Source: Paraniabella hibiscisoli
GTDB lineage: Bacteria > Bacteroidota > Bacteroidia > Chitinophagales > Chitinophagaceae
Assembly (NCBI RefSeq): GCF_022512515.1
Contig: NZ_JAKWBK010000001.1
Span: 3,100,001 to 3,164,000 of the forward strand
Length of the DNA: 64,000 bases
Direction of reading: 5' to 3'
The translations under genes were made by a program, and so were the position numbers. How positions within the stretch are numbered: position 1 is the first letter of the stretch; the number at the start of each line of letters is the position of its first letter. Shown in pieces: positions 1-11,242 of the stretch. The notes below the pieces were generated by a model. That model did no database searches and was not told the DNA's origin. It was given only the letters and a program-made list of their open reading frames with translations.

Positions 1-3000
1 TATGGTGTAAATGTAACATTGGGATATCAGAAAACCAGATACTGGTCTGATGAAAAATCAACTTCAAAAACTTATGGGAGCTATATAAACCGGGTAATGC
101 CAGCATCTGATTATTTAAATTTTAATGATGCCTATGATAATTACTCTTCCCTTGATGAAGGTGTAAATATGTATACCAATATAGAATCAAGGGAATTAAA
201 TAGTGCCAGCTATGTTGATTATGACCAATACACGGTTGTCAGCCAGGGGCTTTCCGGCTCTATCAGGCCTTATGCATTTCAGCATCATTTAATCAATCAG
301 GCTAGGGTTTTGAAAAATGCCGGCGGCTTTCAATGGCAACTGTATTCTAACAGGAATAATGCGAATAACCACCAACCTGTTTTCAGGTTTGAAAATGACT
401 TTTCAAATACCTATAGACAAAATTACGGAGCTCAAATACAGGACTTAAACAATCTTCCCGATCCCTATAGCCAGGTACCGGCATCATTTGACGGAACTCC
501 TACATATGGAGATAATGACGGTAGCTATGGTTTTGGCGGAGGTAATAAACTTGCAGGATCTCAATCTATCCAGGTGGGTGCATTTATTAAGCCAAGCAGG
601 GTGGATACTCCATCGACAAGGCCACTGTTAGGTGAAAGACCCGGCACAATCCCGGGATTTAGTATTACCAATAATTCGGGAGTTACCTATCATTATGCTT
701 TACCTGCCTATGCGAATGAAGAAGAGTCTTTCCAGGCATGGACACGTGATAGGGATCATAATTTTAACAGGTTGACGCGTCCCAAAGCTTATGCTTACAC
801 CTGGTATTTAACGTCTATAACTGGGCCCGACTTTGTAGATCGAAATGGCAACCAGGTGGCTGATCCCAATGACTGGGGCTACTTTGTCAATTTTGAATAC
901 GGATTATGGAATGAAAATTTTATGTGGCGTAATCCTGCAGAAGGGTTTCGTCAGGATGAGGATCCTACTTTTTCAGGAGTGTCGATGGGACAAAAAGAAA
1001 TTTATTATCTAAACGCCATTAAAACCCGCACCCACACTGCTTTATTTGAAAAGGAAGAAAGAATAGATGGCAAAGGAGTAAGCCCCTTGGCTAAAGAAAA
1101 AGATGGGGAGATGATCTTAGAACTTATTTATTCCCCAATGGCCTGTTTGATGAGAATTCTCAGACAACAATGCGGTTAAACCGGATCTATTTATTGAAAA
1201 ATGAAGATATTGGCATCGTTAATTACAGCAGTAGTGGTTCGGGAGATAATACTTCAACCAAAAACGTTCCGGTAAATGATTCTCCACCCCGGGATCTGTA
1301 GGGCCAGGGATTCCACCTCCTGCGGATGAGTTTTGGACTTACAGAACTATCCGCGATTACAAACCACAAAGGCAAAATGTATTAGACAACAATGATCTGA
1401 GTAGCATACGGACTGATCTTGAATCAAAATCTATTCGAGTGATCGATTTCACTTATGATTATTCATTGTGTGATAATACAGCTAACAGCTTCCATAAGAT
1501 AAATCCTAACTCTAAATATGGTAAGCTTACTTTAAACGCTGTTAAAACACGTGGTAAAGGTGGCGCCGATCTGCTGCCGGCAACGACATTTGGATATAAC
1601 ATTGGCGATGAAGAGATAAAAAGATCCTCCTATGCTTATACCATCACTCCAACGTCTTTTTCCGGTGAATCGCAATTTGAACCAGGAGACCTGATAGAAA
1701 CAGATGAACCTGCTCCCCGGTTTTTGGGAGTGATCACCCAAAAAAGCGGCAATAATTATACACTCGCCAATGGTACGATCATATCCAACATCACCGCTAA
1801 AATAAGGACTACAAAAAACCCGCCTTATAACAGGTATGCCTATGATTACTGGCAGATGTATAAAAGCAATGTCAGAACCGACCTGGTTGATAAAAACGGC
1901 AACAGGTACAGGAGGTGTGACGATATCTCTTCAAAATCAACAGATGTATGGAGTTTAAGAAATATATCAGGGCCTTATGGCGAAAAAATTAAGATACAGT
2001 ACGAACCGAATACTTATAGTACTAATTTGATCAATGAAAGCTTTCCATTTATTGTTACCAACATTGACCTTGGAGGAGCGCAGTGGCAAAACAACAACCT
2101 GTCTAGGGCTAACATTACGGTTGATATTGGAGGCTATAGTAATATATCCGAGATCGTCGATCAGGGTACCACCGGGGAGATGATGATGGTGCTTACCTAC
2201 AGTTCGGGGTCAATAGCAGGTTTTGAAGATGTATTTAGCAGTAATTTCCAGGTAAATAGTATTGTTTCTGCCAATGTACTGGATGTATCCTTCTCCGATG
2301 TTCAAAGAGAAGGAGGCACTGATATTAGAAAGAGAAGTCATTGGGAAAGAACCTGGAAGGCATTTGGCAAAACACCTAAACAGATCCAGCAGAGTAACAA
2401 TACCATTGCTTCGTCGTTTGTTACAGCCAACGTTTCTTTTTTGAGAAAAAATAAGCCATACGAATATGGTGGAGGAATAAGGGTCAAGCAAATATCAGTA
2501 AGCGATCTCCAGGCTTCACATATTACCTCTTATAACTACGCCTTGCCAGAGACTAACAGATCTTCGGGAGTTATTACTTACACACCAACAACACTGCCTA
2601 CGCTATCTGAAAGTTTTGCTACCAGCAACACGTATACTAATGCCCGCACATTGTACCTGGAGCGCATGTACTATATGATGAGTGATTTGTACGGCTATTC
2701 AAGGGAAATTCCGGGGCCGGCTGTTTTCTATGAGTATGTAACGGTTGATAATAAGGTGAAAAACACTGGGGATGTAGCAGAAAAGATTAAGCCAGGAAAA
2801 ACAACATACCAATTTGAAGTACCGAATGATAATATGATCTCAGCTCAAAACAAATTTGTGAATACCACCGCTACACGTATGCAGAAACTTACTACAATAA
2901 AAAAGTTTACTGCTCCGATAGGCAATCTGCTTCGTGCTATTCAGTTTGATGATAAAGGCAACAAGATTACCGAAACGGTCAACAATTATTTACATTCCGG

Positions 3001-4978
3001 ACTGGAGCATTTATCAGACTCAACATTTTTTGCTGCCTATGATGCGAGGCTTGCCAACTTTAAATACCAGGGGTATGTGCATGAAAATTTCTTTGATTAC
3101 CGGTTACAAAGAAAAGTGGATGATAATGTTATTCATGAAAATCGATATCGGCTTTCGTATTCATCCCGCGAGACCTATCCAAGTATTCCGATAGGTACTA
3201 CGGTATTGAACTATGTGAACGGTACCAAAACAGTATCGGAGAATCTGGCTTTTGATTTTTATAGTGGTGCGGTAACCAGGACATTGAATATAGACGCCAA
3301 TGGCAACCGGTCGATGGCGGAGCAAACGCCTGCTTACAGAATTTACCCGGAGATGGGGCTTAAAGCTATGGATCCGGGTAGAAAAAACATGCTCACGCAA
3401 ACGGCTGCGGGATACGTTTATTCTGTTGACAACAGTAATAATAAAATTGGGATAATCTCGGCTTCAATTAATACCTGGAGTACTGGTGTCAATGTACTAA
3501 AACCAGATCATAGTATCATCACACAAGATGGAACGAATAGTACGAATGGTATAGTATGGCGTCCCAGGATGACCTATACCTGGGCTCCGGAAGGCAGCAC
3601 GCAAAATGGAGAGACCGCTATAGGAGTATTTGTCGCTTTTGACTGGGCTAATCAGGATAATCCGGCTGCACAGAATGCGTCCTGGATCAAGTCTGGTGAA
3701 ACCACTTTATATGACGTGTACTCCCACGCTCTTGAAGCTGCTGATATGAATGATCAATATGCAGCTACTAAAATGGGTTATAATCATAGCAGAGTATTAG
3801 TAACAGGAGGCCCGGCCAGGTATGCCGAGATCGCCTATAGCGGAGCGGAGGATGATGCTATTAATAATACTTTTAATGGAGATATAAGGCTGGGTAATGC
3901 TACTGTTAATATCAATCCCGATTATGCTCATACGGGTGTGAAAAGCGCCCAGCTAAGCAGCGGCACCGGTCTACAGTATGAAGTGCCCATTAGTAAGCTG
4001 GACAATACCAAGGATTACTGGGCCAGCCTCTGGATCAAATCAGCTACAGGCAATGCGGTAGCCAATGCCGGGATATTTTATAATAATGGGTCTAGTCAGG
4101 TAAATGGTGTCCTTTCCCCATCAAATGCTTCGGGGTGGCAACTGGCTACAATTCTGATACCTGCTTCTGCCATATCGGGTGCGGTTCTTACAGTAGGAGG
4201 GTATAGTAACGGAGGCGCTGTTTACCTGGATGATATACGTTTTCATCCGGTTAATGCGGGAATCAGCTCCTATGTCTATGATAACATCACCGGGGAGCTT
4301 ACATATATCCTGGATAATAACAATGTATCCACCCGGTTTGAGTATGATGCGGTTGGTCGCCTGACAAAGACCTATAAAGAGACCTTACCCCAGGGGTTCA
4401 GACCCATTTCTGAAATACTTTATAACTATGGCAAGGTTATTTATCAAAGTGATGCTATTATTAACCAGCCTTTTACTAAAAACGATTGTTCGGGTACAAA
4501 TGTAGTTGGCTCTGAAGTATATATTACAGTACCGCAGGGGCAATTTACCTCCATCGTTAGTAAAGCTCATGCTAATCAACAGGCATTTAATTATGCACAG
4601 GCACAGGCTAATCAGCAAGGCACCTGTAATAATGTTTATGTAATAGTGTATTTGGAAAACTCTTACCCTTATTCCGGCCAAACTTATTCTCAAACCTATG
4701 CTGATGTGGTGATTCGGGCATATAGCGATGCGGCAGGAACGATTCCCTACTATGGCCAGGTAGATCTGGTGTATAATGAAACGGAATCCAGTTATGGAGT
4801 AGATGGAGGCATGAACTGTGATGGTGGTAATTACGAAATAACCAATACCTACCCGCTGAGCTTTTCAGGAGGAGAATATTATTTAGGAACGGGCAAATTG
4901 GTTTACCAGGCAAAGTTGCATCCTATTACCTACGACACTCAATGTGAGATAAACTGGAGCTACTCAGTACAACAGTAA
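1..4978 (+). CDS. Large RHS-locus shell-type surface protein (5' end outside window, frameshifted)
   Basis: The reading frame is open at base 1, so the N-terminus lies upstream. The protein is a very long beta-rich secreted polypeptide of the kind that precedes RHS proteins in Bacteroidota (SpvB/Tc-toxin-like shell; family role is established knowledge, its role here is inference). Visible elements are a DKNGNRYRR segment near 1890, a YD-repeat stretch (TRFEYDAVGRLTKTYKE) near 4335-4380, and a C-terminal DUF5977-like domain near 4465-4630 with FTKNDC at its start and QANQQGTC at its end. Two frameshifts break it: near 1130 at a CCCC run, and near 1290 at another CCCC run. Between them the third frame reads on sensibly (LNRIYLLKNEDIGIVNY), so the gene was one continuous frame. 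It is followed after 18 bp by the small LTxxQ-like gene and then the RHS protein, probably one operon. Confidence 0.8.
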
Positions 4979-4996
4979 GTATATATATAAGATATT

Positions 4997-5434
4997 ATGA
5001 ATAAATATGCACTTTCTTTTATAATGATGTTATCAGCACTCTGGCATTTTGACCTGGAGGCGCAGAATAAAAAATTTATTGACTCCACCTATATCAAGAG
5101 GTCTGAAAATGCAAAAAATAATGTAGAGGGATTGACGGCATTACTGGGTCTTTCGAATGATCAGGCTTCAAAACTGAGGTATGTTGAAGTGGCATTTGTG
5201 GAGCGTTTAAACGGGCTTCGGGACCCTTCTATCCCTGGCCGTGCCAGATCGAATGCTTTAAAGGAATTGTACCAGCAGCATGACAAGGACATAGCAGGGA
5301 TATTAACAAAGGGGCAAATGGCATTATTGGATGCACGCAATAAACAAATACAACAAAAGATCGAGCAAAGCGCCCGGAACCGTCCTAAAAAGCCGGTTCC
5401 CAGTGCACCGGTAAAACTACCCAGGAAGAATTGA
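4997..5434 (+). CDS. Small secreted helical protein with LTxxQ-like motif, RHS locus 1
   Basis: This 145-aa protein has an N-terminal hydrophobic signal segment ending near FDLEAQN. The rest is charged and predicted helical, with a segment like LSNDQASKLRYVEVAF and a later LTKGQ followed by MALLDARNKQIQQK. The layout recalls Spy/CpxP-type LTxxQ periplasmic proteins, which are short helical chaperone-like proteins; the match is by pattern only and weak. The C-terminus is basic and proline rich (RPKKPVPSAPVKLPRK). It lies between the shell gene and the RHS gene, and a similar small protein accompanies RHS locus 2 (44966-45291). I infer an accessory role in periplasmic handling of the giant RHS-type proteins. 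Confidence 0.7.
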   Translation: MNKYALSFIMMLSALWHFDLEAQNKKFIDSTYIKRSENAKNNVEGLTALLGLSNDQASKLRYVEVAFVERLNGLRDPSIPGRARSNALKELYQQHDKDIAGILTKGQMALLDARNKQIQQKIEQSARNRPKKPVPSAPVKLPRKN

Positions 5435-5481
5435 TAGTTACGCAGAAAATAAGGCATCTTCATTATCATAAAAATAAATTT

Positions 5482-8400
5482 ATGCGGAATGTATTGGTAA
5501 TAGCTTGTTTATTATTTTGTATTAACGGTTTTAGTCAGCAGTATAGTGATAGTACAGAGTTTGATAAAACCTGGATTGTTACGCGCATTTTGCGTGAAAA
5601 TGGAACATCCAAGGCTATTAGCAAACAGTATTTCGATAAAGTAGGTAAACCTGATCAAATTCAGACAAAGGATATGGTCTCAGGAAAAGTACTGATATCT
5701 CAAACAATAAGCGATGCCTATGGACGTCCGGTGTTAAATACAATTAATGCGCCTGTTAATAATACTAATTTCGGATATAAAAACGATTTTGTAACTGACG
5801 CTACAGGCAAAAAATATGATCACACTAATTTTGATGAGGCCAAAACCAATAGTCCAGATCCCGTAGGATCCCAGCAAGGTACACTGGGTTGGTACTACAG
5901 CAGCAATAATAGCCTGGAAGATCGGGTGCCCACTTCAGCCTATCCTTACTCCCGCACCGATTTTTATAAAGATGGTACGGGCAATGCTAAAAGAAGCGCA
6001 GGTGCTGGGGAGGCTTATAAGATGGGAACTGGCAGGGATATAAGCAGCTATATTACTCCCGTACAGAATGAGCTGGAGCATTACCTTCAGATACGTAATA
6101 AGTATTTTACTCAAGCGCAGTTGGGTGCAATGCCTACGAGCCTTGCTGGTAGGGCGTTTCAGTCGGTAACCAAGGATGTAAATGGTAACGAGGTTATTAC
6201 TATTACTGATCAGGATGGAAAAATCTTAATGAGCGCTATTGCGGGTGATGAACTGCTAACAGATAATCAATCAATAATCAACTATGCGGTACATCGCTAT
6301 ACGCTCAATGCTACCGGCTTTAATCAGGTTTTGAGTAGTCTTGATATTATTGGAACTGGTTCCTATGTCTCTGTTTTTCGCAGTACAGATAACGGGGTAA
6401 CTTTTGGCGAAGAGTTTACTGGGGCAATTTCGCCATCTACGGCGGAGGTGATTAATAACTCTGGATTTTCAGGCATCTATCGCATAGAGTCTAATTTGCC
6501 TTTTACCGTAACCTGCCTTATTTCAGGTGAATCAAGGCCCAGGATTGAAAATGGCGAGTCAAGGTATGCACCTTCTGCATCTAGCTATTATTTTAAGCTA
6601 TTGCAGAATTCGAGTGTATATGTAGGAACGCCTGCCGGATCTGCTTTTGGTCTTAATTATACCATTTATAATATGAGCACCGAACAGCCTGTACAGGGAT
6701 TTGTTGATGGTAATGAGCTGCCAAAGGGATATTACAAGATTGTAAACAATGATAAACAACCTATTAAGATCAGGTATTTTAATTACTATTCAGATATTTC
6801 CTACACCTTCTACAACCAGCTCGGCCAGGCGGTAGCTACTATCGATCCGGAGGGTGTATCCAAACTAATTACTAACATTAATGCTTACCCCAATAAAAGC
6901 GATATTCCTTTTATCAGCACCAGTGAGTACAACCTGCGCGGGCAGCTCATTGCCGCCACCGGTGTAGATGGCGGAAGATCCGAATTTATTTACCGGCGCG
7001 ATGGTAAGCTGCGTTTTTCCCAAAATGCTAAACAAGCACAATACGGCTGGTTCTCTTATACCAATTACGATCGCTGGGGCAGGGCTGTAGAAAGCGGTGA
7101 ATATCATCCATCGCCTGATGAAAGTCTTAGCTTTCAAATCCTTAAAACCAATACTGCTATAAAGGAAAGTATTACAGCGGATGGCGGGCTAACTAATAGT
7201 GCCAATAAATACGACTGGACCCGTACACAGTATGATGTAGAAAATAATAGCCATGGCCAATCCGGCTATACCCAAACTTTTGTACGTGGTGGTGTAAGCA
7301 CTACAGAGGGACCTAACAGCAAAACCTGGTATAGTTATGATGAGCAGGGCCGCAGCACCTGGACCATTAAAGCCATTTATGGTATGGGAGCTGGTGGCAC
7401 TGCCAAATACTTTACCGAAGACTATGTGTACGATAGCGAGGGTAACATAGTAAAATCCATCTTCCAGAAAAATACCCCTGCCGAAACTTTTGTACATTAT
7501 TATGAATATGATATAAATGACCGGCTCTACCAGGCTTACACCAATACGGTAGATGATCCCAATACCAAAACCTTACAGGCCCGGTATGAGTATTTTCTGC
7601 ATGGCCCGGTAAAGAGGGTGGAAGTAGCCGGTAACCTGCAGGGGATTGATTATACCTATACGCTGGATGGTAAATTAAAAGCCATCAACCATAGCAAAAA
7701 AGCTATGGATCCGGGTAAGGATGGGATGACTCACATTCCGGGTAACCTCAATGCCAGTTTTTTACCCGATGCCTTTGGCGAAGTGCTGGAGTATTATGAT
7801 AATGACTACATTAGTAATAGCCTTATAGGTACAGCTAGCAGCGGCGGTAGCGGTGGTAATACCGTGTTGGCAGACCTGGTGGTGAATAACCATAACGCCG
7901 GTACTACCGTATACCAGGCCACCAATAGCATTACATTTACAGATGGGTTTAACAGTAATGGTAACAGCTTTACTACCCAGTTGGGGGTGCCTGCTTCAAC
8001 AGGTGGCAGCGAAGATGCTACCACGCCTGCATACAATATAAGCGTAGCCATAAATAACGCCGATGCGCCTGCACAATATGGCGGGCAAATAAGGGGCATG
8101 AGCTGGTTTAGCAAGAAGCCGCCGATGGCGGCAGTGCCAGAAACGCCCAATATGTATGCTTATAAGTATGATGATAAATACCGCTTTAATACGGCTACCT
8201 GGGGTACCATCAGCAATAATAACTTTACAGGGCAGGCAGGCGTAAACAGTGAAACCATACCGGCTAACACGGGTGGGTACGATAAGCATGGCAATATACT
8301 GGCGCTGAGTCGTACCGGCCAGGCTGGTACAGTATTGGATAATTTTAGCTACCAGTACTATCAAAGCCCCAAGCCTACCAATAAATTACAAACCATTACC

Positions 8401-9882
8401 CAGCAAACTACGGGGCAAACCTATGCTACTTACCAGTACGATGAGTTGGGGCAGCTAACAGGCGAAATGCCCGGCCCGGGCTATGGCAGTGCGCCGGCAA
8501 AATATATAGAGTACAATGTGGAAGGCCTGGTGACCGCTGTATTTAGTGACGCGGGTAAAACCTTACCGCTGGTACGGTATGTATATGATGAGTCGGGAGG
8601 ACGCATTAAAAAGATAAGTTATAATGGTAGCGGTGCAGTTATAAAAACTACTTACTATATAGGCGGAGTTATTTATGAGCAGGACCTGGGGCAGCCGGTA
8701 CCACTACAAACGGAGGTAGCCATTAATGCAGGAGGCCGTGTGGGCGTATATTTCAGGCAGGGCAATGCTTACCGTTACGAAATGCAGGACCACCTGGGTA
8801 ATGTAAGGGCGGTGTTTGTAAAAACCAGCACGGGCACGGCTGATTATGTGGTGTTCCGCGACTATTACCCTTTTGGAATGGAAATTGGTGGAAGGAGTTA
8901 TACTGATGCGCAAGGCTACCGGTATGGCTACCAGGGTAAGTATGCGGAGAAAGATCCGGAGACAGGCTGGAATGCTTTTGAGCTAAGGATGTATGATAGC
9001 CGGGTAGGTAGGTGGTTGACGATTGATCCGGAAGGAGAATTTTTAAGCCCCTATGTGGGTATGGGGAATAACCCGGTAAATAAAACGGATCCAACAGGAG
9101 GAAGTACTTATATTGAATATCCCGATGCGAAAGCTTATTTTAAGGCCAATCCCAACGGAAAATTCGACGGTAAAGATGGACATTGGATAACTGCTGATAG
9201 GCTGGATGGAAATTGGAGATGGTCTACAGCAAATGCTAGTAATATCCAAAATAATCGGCTGAACCAGTATGCTCCTTTTGAACAGGTTAGCGATTTCTAC
9301 AAGTGGGTACAATTTGAAGCAAAATCTTCAGGGCATGACGTTAAATGGATGAAAGGAGCAATTGGGTTGGTAAGTGATTTAGCCAAGAATTTAGAAGGAG
9401 GTAGTGCTTTTGTTTCAAACGATGTCGAGGATTTATTAAAAGAGTTAAATGTGGGTATTGTAAATACAGTTTTGCCGTCGTTTAATGACTTATTATTCGG
9501 AAAATATGCGAATACTCCTCTGAAAGGTTCAAGAGCGCAATTATGGGATGAAAATCTGGTTAATTTTGAACAAACTTTTGCTCAAGGAATTTATAATAAG
9601 AGAGGCTTATTAACATTGACAACGCTTAATGCAATGGCTGGCGGTGTTTTCGTTAAAAAAGGTTGGCACAGTACTATTGGAGTGATTGGGAGGACTACAC
9701 CCGCATTAAGAAAATTTGATGGAGAAATTTGGGATACACAGCTACGGATTGACATTGCGCTTTTAATGCTGTATCCGAATTCCTATAAACCGCATTGGCA
9801 AGGATTTAAAGATAAGGTAAATGCAAGTGGATTATTAAATAGTAGTTGGCAAAAATATTTTAACTCTTATAAAGTCAATTAA
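5482..9882 (+). CDS. RHS repeat-associated core protein with C-terminal polymorphic toxin domain
   Basis: I chose ATG 5482 (MRNVLVIACLLFCINGFSQQ, a clean signal peptide) over an in-frame TTG at 5431 that overlaps the previous stop. The product is about 1466 aa and unbroken. The N-terminal 150 residues resemble the DUF6443 region that opens Bacteroidota RHS proteins (SDAYGRPVLN). Many YD repeats follow. The RHS core signature runs from MQDHLGNVRAVF through DYYPFGMEIGG, GKYAEKDPETGWN, ELRMYDSRVGRWLTIDPEG to NNPVNKTDPTGG near residue 1205. The core forms a shell that encloses a toxin (established for RHS/TcC proteins). The last 260 residues after DPTGG are unrelated to the core, more AT-rich in DNA, and carry no toxin signature I recognise. 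A membrane-protein gene begins 18 bp downstream. Confidence 0.9.
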   Translation: MRNVLVIACLLFCINGFSQQYSDSTEFDKTWIVTRILRENGTSKAISKQYFDKVGKPDQIQTKDMVSGKVLISQTISDAYGRPVLNTINAPVNNTNFGYKNDFVTDATGKKYDHTNFDEAKTNSPDPVGSQQGTLGWYYSSNNSLEDRVPTSAYPYSRTDFYKDGTGNAKRSAGAGEAYKMGTGRDISSYITPVQNELEHYLQIRNKYFTQAQLGAMPTSLAGRAFQSVTKDVNGNEVITITDQDGKILMSAIAGDELLTDNQSIINYAVHRYTLNATGFNQVLSSLDIIGTGSYVSVFRSTDNGVTFGEEFTGAISPSTAEVINNSGFSGIYRIESNLPFTVTCLISGESRPRIENGESRYAPSASSYYFKLLQNSSVYVGTPAGSAFGLNYTIYNMSTEQPVQGFVDGNELPKGYYKIVNNDKQPIKIRYFNYYSDISYTFYNQLGQAVATIDPEGVSKLITNINAYPNKSDIPFISTSEYNLRGQLIAATGVDGGRSEFIYRRDGKLRFSQNAKQAQYGWFSYTNYDRWGRAVESGEYHPSPDESLSFQILKTNTAIKESITADGGLTNSANKYDWTRTQYDVENNSHGQSGYTQTFVRGGVSTTEGPNSKTWYSYDEQGRSTWTIKAIYGMGAGGTAKYFTEDYVYDSEGNIVKSIFQKNTPAETFVHYYEYDINDRLYQAYTNTVDDPNTKTLQARYEYFLHGPVKRVEVAGNLQGIDYTYTLDGKLKAINHSKKAMDPGKDGMTHIPGNLNASFLPDAFGEVLEYYDNDYISNSLIGTASSGGSGGNTVLADLVVNNHNAGTTVYQATNSITFTDGFNSNGNSFTTQLGVPASTGGSEDATTPAYNISVAINNADAPAQYGGQIRGMSWFSKKPPMAAVPETPNMYAYKYDDKYRFNTATWGTISNNNFTGQAGVNSETIPANTGGYDKHGNILALSRTGQAGTVLDNFSYQYYQSPKPTNKLQTITQQTTGQTYATYQYDELGQLTGEMPGPGYGSAPAKYIEYNVEGLVTAVFSDAGKTLPLVRYVYDESGGRIKKISYNGSGAVIKTTYYIGGVIYEQDLGQPVPLQTEVAINAGGRVGVYFRQGNAYRYEMQDHLGNVRAVFVKTSTGTADYVVFRDYYPFGMEIGGRSYTDAQGYRYGYQGKYAEKDPETGWNAFELRMYDSRVGRWLTIDPEGEFLSPYVGMGNNPVNKTDPTGGSTYIEYPDAKAYFKANPNGKFDGKDGHWITADRLDGNWRWSTANASNIQNNRLNQYAPFEQVSDFYKWVQFEAKSSGHDVKWMKGAIGLVSDLAKNLEGGSAFVSNDVEDLLKELNVGIVNTVLPSFNDLLFGKYANTPLKGSRAQLWDENLVNFEQTFAQGIYNKRGLLTLTTLNAMAGGVFVKKGWHSTIGVIGRTTPALRKFDGEIWDTQLRIDIALLMLYPNSYKPHWQGFKDKVNASGLLNSSWQKYFNSYKVN

Positions 9883-9900
9883 TAGCTTAATACAAAAAAA

Positions 9901-10263
9901 GTGTTAAAAAGAATATGTTTTTTTGCTGTGATATGTTTTAGCATAACTTTTGTTATGGTAGAAATTGTACGCCCTGGGTCAGTTTGGTTTCTCCCTTCTA
10001 TAATACTGCAGTCAATCGCTTTTTTAACATTTACTATTCTATTTTTTTCATTTAAAAGAATTAAAAATACCCTAATGCGGCTTACTGTGGCGTTCTTGTT
10101 GTCCATTATTTTCTTTTTCTTGATGCTATTAATTATTAATGGAAACATATCCACCTTTTATAAAGATTTGTTTTCAAAAGATTTTCTCTTTTTAGTTTTA
10201 CCATATATTTTATCTCATATTCTACTTTTTATTTTTTCTAAGATTAGAATTAAGCCTTATTGA
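9901..10263 (+). CDS. Candidate immunity protein, four-helix membrane protein
   Basis: This 120-aa product starts at GTG 9901, 18 bp after the RHS stop codon. It is almost entirely hydrophobic, with about four membrane segments: residues 4-22, 27-50, 62-82 and 95-113. Its DNA is very AT-rich, like the adjoining toxin tip. In polymorphic toxin systems the gene directly after the toxin C-terminus is usually the cognate immunity protein. A membrane-embedded immunity protein would suggest that the toxin acts at or through the inner membrane. Both statements are inference from position and hydrophobicity; I recognise no named immunity family. Confidence 0.65.
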   Translation: MLKRICFFAVICFSITFVMVEIVRPGSVWFLPSIILQSIAFLTFTILFFSFKRIKNTLMRLTVAFLLSIIFFFLMLLIINGNISTFYKDLFSKDFLFLVLPYILSHILLFIFSKIRIKPY

Positions 10264-10614
10264 AGAACCTCAATCCATTATTTAATGAATTTCTGACTTT
10301 TCGCCGTTGTTGGATATGTTACGAATCGAAATCTGGATAGATTTTGATGTTGAATAGAAGATGGTAGTCCAAAGGACTCCTTTGAAGCAGGCCTACCGCA
10401 TACGCTTTGCAGACGGAGCATGCAAACCACCTGAAGGTGCTGTAGTCAAAAGCCATGGTGCTGAACGTTCAGGTAAAGATGCTGTACGAACACTATCAGG
10501 TGCGTATAAAGAAGCTGAACATCATTGAACCGCTGATGAAGTGTCGAAAATACGACCTCTTAATCAACCTAAAAAAATCTTCCAGCGTTAAATGCCTTGC
10601 CACATACATTTGAT

Positions 10615-11131
10615 TTAAAGTGTAGAGACCAATTCTATAAGGTGTGTTTTTTGAATCGACAATTTCCCGATTGTTTTCTCTGTGAAAAGGGTTTTGATGA
10701 GTTTCCTACCGTTAATCCAATAAACTAAACGGCCCAAACTACCAGTTTCCTTCGGCCGGGCATCGATGACCATCGGCGTTCCACAAAAAAACATCGGCTG
10801 AGGGAGTAATACCTGCGCCGGCCTGTTGATCAGCTTCGGCCGCGGCAAGTGGGGCTTTGCTGTTGCAATACGCACCATCGCCGGCATGGGTTTAAGGCAG
10901 GTAGTTGGTATTCCAGGCTTTGCCGGGGGTGTTGGAGCTTTGTAGCCGAAGGGTATCACCCCTGCAGCATCGGTACATGCCCATTGGTCGTAGGTAAAAC
11001 AGGCGCCGACGCAGGAAACAGAGCCGGGGCTCACCTCCGCATACCGGCAGCATGGCAAAAGATCGGGACAACATCTGTCTCAGTTGCCACCACTTAGCTA
11101 ACGGTAGGTGCAACTCAGGTAAACACCCCAC
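10615..11131 (-). pseudogene. Decayed cysteine-rich reading frame inside long repeat, copy 1
   Basis: Reading the minus strand gives PGSVSCVGACFTYDQWACTD, GVIPFGYKAP and then, after a frame change near 10925, GKAWNTNYLP and GAYCNSKAPLAAAEADQQAG. The same peptides occur in the other copy of the repeat (54198-54621: PGSVSFAGICFTCSQWVC, GDGAYCNSKAPHPTAEADQQ), where the frame change falls elsewhere. Conservation of peptide between copies suggests descent from a real coding sequence, but both copies are interrupted and no start or signal peptide is clear. I do not recognise the family. It lies downstream of the terminator of the 159-aa gene, so it is probably not transcribed with it. Confidence 0.35.
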
Positions 11132-11181
11132 GACCGTAGGTTTTGGCTAGGTACCCCCACCTTTTAGGTACCCCCCCCCAT

Positions 11182-11206
11182 AAAAAGAGCTCCGGGAACG
11201 GAGCTC
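11182..11206 (-). terminator. Rho-independent terminator of the 159-aa gene
   Basis: GAGCTCCG (11187-11194) and CGGAGCTC (11199-11206) form a perfect 8-bp stem around the tetraloop GGAA. Read on the minus strand it is followed by TTTTTA (complement of 11181-11186). It lies 36 bp after the stop codon of the minus-strand gene ending at 11243. A near-identical structure is found at 54746-54769 in the second repeat copy. Confidence 0.75.
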
Positions 11207-11242
11207 AACCAAAATGAGAAAAGTAACCAGTAAAAAAGCTGA

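Noticed and set aside
7806..8364. Overlapping minus-strand frames inside the RHS gene of locus 1
   Set aside because: They are shadows of a long intact plus-strand gene with clear RHS motifs.
10849..11097. Plus-strand frame in repeat copy 1, with a counterpart at 54388-54660
   Set aside because: It lies opposite the minus-strand frame whose peptides are better conserved, it has no signal or motif, and its start differs between copies.
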